Below the pieces are notes generated by a model that was not told the origin of the DNA, ran no database searches, and saw nothing but the letters and a program-made list of their open reading frames with translations. A stretch of 34,647 bases of DNA from a virus. The stretch is from positions 1 to 34,647 of IMG/VR virus record IMGVR_UViG_3300017708_003351; one strand, given 5' to 3'. The translations under genes were made by a program, and so were the position numbers. Of this stretch, positions 31,410-34,647 are shown in pieces (the first letter of the stretch is position 1; each line of letters begins with the position of its first letter).

Positions 31410-33929
31410 TTAGAATGAACCTATGGCTACTCGTTTCCAAGTATCAGATGAAACACATACATAAATAAAGCCTGAGTCAAATCTCATATCACCAGCTGTT
31501 CCTGATGCAGAAGCAGAAGCAGGTTCATCACCTTCCATACGAAGCTTACCAACAACATCGCCAGCACAATCAATAGAAGCAACTTCCAAAGCGCCGATAT
31601 CCATTGCACCCTTAGTATAGTTTCCTGAAACAGCAACAACATCAGATGAAGGCTCAGTATCGTGGGTAAATACCTTGAATTTATCATCAGTTTCGTCGAA
31701 GAAGAAGCCACAGAAGCTGTTTGCGGCACGTTGTGAATAGAAACCATGATCTTTAGCTGATGTATTATTTACACCAAGCTCTAACAATGTATCACCAAGC
31801 GTCACGGTAGCAGCTGCAGCAGTAAGATTACCACCAACAACAACATTACCAGTTGAAGTTATATTACCACCAACAGCTAAATCATCAGCGATGGTGACGT
31901 CAGAAGGCAAACCGATAGTAATAGTATCATCACTAATAGAAGTTTCAATCTCATCAGTAGTTCCGGCGATAGTAAGAGTTCCACCAAGAAGAATATCATT
32001 AGAAGTTCCGCTACCAGCAGCAAGAGTAAGGTGGTCGTTAGCAATCATATCATTAGTAATTGCATCGTCAGCAATTGCTGAAGTTAGAGCAACATTGCCT
32101 GAACCATTAAATGATACGTTAGCAGCTGTAACTGGGCCTGAGGTAATACCAACGTTTCTTGCAGTTTCAAGAACTGTAGCTGATCCTGCATTACCAGAAG
32201 TTGCGCTACTGATTGAAGCAGGAAGAGTATAAGTAAGCTCATTATCAACTGCACTGTAATTTACACTAAGGCCAGAAGCAGCAAACTTAAGAGTTGAACC
32301 TAATGCTCTATTATGGCCAACACCATCAACTGAAATAACAAGTGTATCATTTGCAAGCATATCATTTGTGATTTGCTCATCAGCAATAGAAGAAGTGAAA
32401 GCAACATTACCAGAACCATCAAAACTTACGTTAGCAGCACGAACCGGGCCGCTTGTGATTCCGAAGTTTCTTGCATTTGCAAGAGTTGTTGCTGTTGAAG
32501 CATTACCTGTAAGAGCACCAACAAGGCTTGTAGCAGAAACTGAATCTAATCCACTAACATCGTCAGGGAGTGAGATAGTGATAGCATCGCCAGATACTGC
32601 AGTAACAATCTCATTTGATGTTCCATTAATAGTAAAGGTATCACCAAGTTGAAGAGCTTGTGAGCCACTTCCACCTGCGAAGGTAATTGAATCGCTAACA
32701 AGCATATCGTTTGTGATTTGCTCATCTGCGATTGTGCTCGTCATTGCAACAGCGCCAGAACCATCAAAACTAATATTAGATGCTCTAACTGGGCCAGAAG
32801 TAATACCGATATTAACTGCTGCATTAAGAGCAGAAGCTGTAGAAGCGTTTCCACTTAATGCTGCTGAAATGGTTGAAGGTAAGCTAAAGGTGTATTTATT
32901 ATCACCAGTGCTATAAGCAACGTCGATTTCGTTAGCTGTTCCTGCAATATCAATAAATCCACCGAGTTCGATTGTTTCTTGTGAAGAGCCAGCAAGTTTA
33001 AGTTCTAAACCTGGGTTAGCAAGCATATCGTTAGTGATTTGGTCGTCTGCAATAGAAGAAGTAAGAGAAAGATTACCTGTTCCATCAAATGAAACTGCAG
33101 CAGCTCTGATTGGGCCTGCGCCGATTGCAAAAGTTCTTGCACTCTCTAAAGCTGTTGCTGTAGAAGCATTACCAGTTAAGGCACCAACGAGTGAAGTAGC
33201 GCTAACAGAAGAAAGGCCACTTACAGCTGAAGGTAGGCCGAATGTGTATGTTCCATTTGAGCGAGATACCTCAAGCTCATTAGAAGTTCCTTGAAATACG
33301 AGAGCTCCACCAATCTCAATAGTAGCTGGAGTAGTTCCATCACCGAAAGAGTATCCTGGGTTTGCCAACATATCGTTAGTAATCTGGTCGTCTGCGATAG
33401 TAGAGGTAAATGCAACATTTCCTGAACCATCAAAAGAAACATTAGCTGCTCTTACAGGGCCTGCTGTAATACCAAGATTACGTGCAGTTGCAAGAGCTGT
33501 TGCAGTAGTAGCGTTTCCACTAAGAGCACCTTCAATATCAGCAACAAGAGTAGCAGCTGATCCACCAGTAACTGTGGTTGAAGGCTCAGTAGTAATCTCT
33601 TCTAATAGTTTAAATTTACCGCTATCATTTGCATCACGAACTAAAGCCGCATATTTATCAGCTCCGTCGTTATATAATCCGTAAAAACCAATGTCGAGTG
33701 CATCGCCATCGTTTCCGCGAGCAAGTTTGATTAGTGGATCTTCAACATCTAAGTTAGATACTTGAAGAGAAGTGTTTGTTCCTGTAACAGTAAGATTACC
33801 TTGAACTTCAACATTTCCTGAAGCTGTCATAGTTGCGACTTGAACGTCAGCCGCATGAACTGTTCCCCATTTAACACTTGAGGTTCCGAGGTCGTGGCCC
33901 TCGTTTGAATCTGGTCGTAAAGCTGCCAT
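31410..33929 (-). CDS. Large tail-fibre-like protein with five internal repeats
   Basis: 839 aa. The N-terminus (SSVKWGTVHAADV...VQGNLTVTGTNTSL) and residues 63-118 (DPLIKLARGNDGDALDIGFYG...LVRDANDSGKFKLLEE) are shared by many marine phage fibres. Residues 134-680 contain five repeats of 104-115 aa, each with a GNASTATAL-type start, GITSGPVRAANVSFDGSGNV, IADDQITNDMLAN and a beta part. A second copy of the GFY domain lies at 709-765 (TLLELGVNN...DHGFYSQRA). The C-terminus DMRFDSGFIYVCVSSDTWKR is a short motif common at fibre ends. It is probably a trimeric adhesin. It lies upstream of the head genes, not with the tail genes. ATG 33929 follows GAAAGGA. Confidence 0.83.
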   Translation of the reverse strand: MAALRPDSNEGHDLGTSSVKWGTVHAADVQVATMTASGNVEVQGNLTVTGTNTSLQVSNLDVEDPLIKLARGNDGDALDIGFYGLYNDGADKYAALVRDANDSGKFKLLEEITTEPSTTVTGGSAATLVADIEGALSGNATTATALATARNLGITAGPVRAANVSFDGSGNVAFTSTIADDQITNDMLANPGYSFGDGTTPATIEIGGALVFQGTSNELEVSRSNGTYTFGLPSAVSGLSSVSATSLVGALTGNASTATALESARTFAIGAGPIRAAAVSFDGTGNLSLTSSIADDQITNDMLANPGLELKLAGSSQETIELGGFIDIAGTANEIDVAYSTGDNKYTFSLPSTISAALSGNASTASALNAAVNIGITSGPVRASNISFDGSGAVAMTSTIADEQITNDMLVSDSITFAGGSGSQALQLGDTFTINGTSNEIVTAVSGDAITISLPDDVSGLDSVSATSLVGALTGNASTATTLANARNFGITSGPVRAANVSFDGSGNVAFTSSIADEQITNDMLANDTLVISVDGVGHNRALGSTLKFAASGLSVNYSAVDNELTYTLPASISSATSGNAGSATVLETARNVGITSGPVTAANVSFNGSGNVALTSAIADDAITNDMIANDHLTLAAGSGTSNDILLGGTLTIAGTTDEIETSISDDTITIGLPSDVTIADDLAVGGNITSTGNVVVGGNLTAAAATVTLGDTLLELGVNNTSAKDHGFYSQRAANSFCGFFFDETDDKFKVFTHDTEPSSDVVAVSGNYTKGAMDIGALEVASIDCAGDVVGKLRMEGDEPASASASGTAGDMRFDSGFIYVCVSSDTWKRVAIGSF
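31890..33530 (-). repeat. Five tandem fibre repeats (104-115 aa each)
   Basis: Unit boundaries by protein alignment are about 33186-33530, 32865-33185, 32520-32864, 32208-32519 and 31890-32207. Each has the core SGPVRAANVSFDG and ITNDMLAN, so DNA stretches such as aacatatcgtt/aagcatatcatt recur. Units 1, 2 and 4 are closest, unit 5 the most diverged. Such repeats let fibre length change by recombination. Confidence 0.8.
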
Positions 33930-33965
33930 GATGTAAATCCTTTCAGATTTTTATTTTAATATTTA

Positions 33966-34015
33966 TGTTTTATGATGCCGAGCATTTTATGACGCTGTAA
34001 TACTATATATATCAA
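33966..34015 (-). promoter_or_regulatory. Upstream control region of the large fibre gene
   Basis: The minus strand has TTGATATATATAGTATTAC (33997-34015), matching the TATATA-x-TA-x-TA set found before the sheath, chaperone and J-like genes, and a shortened copy (33966-33979) of the 17-base repeat at 4853 and 24424. The region lies between the divergent fibre gene and the plus-strand zinc-finger gene. Confidence 0.38.
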
Positions 34016-34060
34016 ACAATGGTTAATTTATTAAAAATCCCTATTTTATTTTTTTTATTA

Positions 34061-34087
34061 TTGCAGATTGCTGGTTATATTTATAAT
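34061..34087 (+). promoter_or_regulatory. Promoter for the plus-strand gene
   Basis: TTGCAG (34061-34066), a 15-base spacer and TATAAT (34082-34087) precede the plus-strand ATG at 34114, with a good AAAGGA ribosome binding site at about 34101. The spacer is two bases short of ideal. It would fire against the late minus-strand genes. Confidence 0.42.
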
Positions 34088-34113
34088 AGAAAAAATCCTG
34101 AAAGGATAAAATA

Positions 34114-34533
34114 ATGAGTGATAAAAAATACGAAAATGGTTTTCAAAATCCCCAAATACAAAAAGAGTTAGGAAAACGTGGTGCTGCTTCATCTCTTAAG
34201 AAACAAAGAGAAGAAGAAAGCGGTTTTTTTGATGCCGAAAATAAAGTTAAGGGTGGTAAAGCTGCACAACCTATACTTAAAGAAAGTAATAAAGGTTTAT
34301 ATAACGAAGAAGTTAGAAAAGCAGGCACTAAAGCTGCTGTTAAATCTAAAAACTTTATGAATAATCAACAGAAAAGCTGCCCTAACTGTGGATATACTAA
34401 TAACCCAGGCGTAGTTGGTCGTCATATGAAAAAGTGTGTAGAAGCTAAAGAGTTATCTGAAGATGAAAAGAAAGTCGAAGAGCTCCTAAAGCAACAAGCT
34501 GCAGAAGCTCTTCAAAGCTTATTAGATATTTAA
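34114..34533 (+). CDS. Zinc-finger DNA-binding-like protein (homing-nuclease relic?)
   Basis: 139 aa, the only plus-strand gene here. The N-terminal two thirds has Lys/Gly/Ala repeats (ELGKRGAASSLKKQ; VKGGKAAQPIL; VRKAGTKAAVKSK) like the NUMOD-type segments of phage homing nucleases. They are followed by a zinc-finger CPNCGYTNNPGVVGRHMKKC (Cys4-type CxxC...H...C), a motif often at the end of such nucleases. A charged helical C-terminus ends it. No GIY-YIG or HNH catalytic motif is visible, so it is either a DNA-binding regulator or a nuclease remnant. It has its own promoter and ribosome binding site, and its last 12 bases overlap the end of the convergent fibre-like gene. The motif is secure; the role is not. 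Confidence 0.68.
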   Translation: MSDKKYENGFQNPQIQKELGKRGAASSLKKQREEESGFFDAENKVKGGKAAQPILKESNKGLYNEEVRKAGTKAAVKSKNFMNNQQKSCPNCGYTNNPGVVGRHMKKCVEAKELSEDEKKVEELLKQQAAEALQSLLDI

Positions 34534-34647
34534 TCCAGATACTATGCCTGTAAATACTGCATCACCATCAGATTGAACGTCAAAGTGAATATCAGAACAT
34601 TTCTCAGCAGATGTGCCATAGAAGATAAAGTCGAAACCAAATCCTCC
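34522..34647 (-). CDS. Fibre-like structural protein, C-terminal end only
   Basis: An open minus-strand frame from the right edge to TAA at 34522-34524. It encodes 41 residues beginning GGFGFDFIFYGTSAEKCSDI and ending VFTGIVSGLNI. The GFGFDFIFYGTSA start resembles the GFYG domain repeats of phage fibre proteins, such as those in the gene at 31410-33929. The gene continues outside the window. Its 3' end overlaps the convergent plus-strand gene by 12 bases. Real but partial. Confidence 0.6.
   Translation of the reverse strand, partial: GGFGFDFIFYGTSAEKCSDIHFDVQSDGDAVFTGIVSGLNI

Noticed and set aside
31891-33294. Several plus-strand frames opposite the large fibre with repeated similar sequences
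   Set aside because: They are the reverse reading of the five fibre repeats, so their similarity to each other is explained by the repeats.
31890-33530. Regularly spaced repeats that could suggest a CRISPR array
   Set aside because: Units are 310-345 bases, in frame and coding, with imperfect copies and no short direct repeats with unique spacers.
1-34647. tRNA, rRNA, integrase, attachment site or transposase
   Set aside because: Scanned for by eye; no cloverleaf, recombinase motif, flanking direct repeats or terminal inverted repeats stood out.

Overview
The window is the late (virion) region of a contractile-tailed phage (myovirus), or a prophage of one. Almost every gene is on the minus strand, so the transcriptional order runs from high to low coordinates. 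The DNA is AT-rich and genes are packed tightly, many with TAATG or ATGA stop/start overlaps. The best-expressed structural genes share a ribosome binding site close to AGGAGATA. No integrase, polymerase, terminase, tRNA or rRNA gene is visible. The host cannot be fixed. A thrombospondin type-3 repeat protein with a Gly-Cys / hydrophobic / basic tail, and a class III nucleotidyl cyclase, weakly suggest a Myxococcota-, Bradymonadota- or similar delta-type Gram-negative host. This is inference only.

Layout in transcription order. (1) 34.6-31.0 kb: the tail end of a partial fibre-like gene, one lone plus-strand zinc-finger gene (34114-34533), a large five-repeat fibre (31410-33929) and a small TM/coiled-coil protein. 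(2) 30.9-24.5 kb: head module with portal (two extra C-terminal domains), two small proteins, prohead protease, scaffold and major capsid protein, closed by an intrinsic terminator. (3) 24.3-21.2 kb: neck and head-tail joining proteins, interrupted by a GIY-YIG homing endonuclease. (4) 21.1-15.3 kb: sheath, tube, terminator, two overlapping tail-assembly chaperones and the tape measure. (5) 15.3-3.2 kb: baseplate hub, spike, a LysM+gp25-like fusion, gp6/J-like wedge protein, an unassigned protein, a PKD-type fibre and another unassigned tail protein. (6) 3.2-0 kb: eight small overlapping genes, mostly membrane or secreted. They include an HExxH protein, a holin-like protein, a Cys-rich mini-protein, the TSP3 protein, a class III cyclase with a C-terminal membrane anchor, two membrane proteins and a lipoprotein.

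Together, regions 2-5 build the capsid, neck, contractile tail and baseplate in the usual head-to-tail order. Region 6 is the least ordinary part. It looks like a host-envelope, lysis or exclusion cassette, and its cyclase keeps the metal-binding and transition-state residues while the purine-selecting positions differ. The second main surprise is a Peptidase_S74 intramolecular chaperone domain, with its Ser-Lys pair, at the C-terminus of the tape measure protein instead of a fibre.
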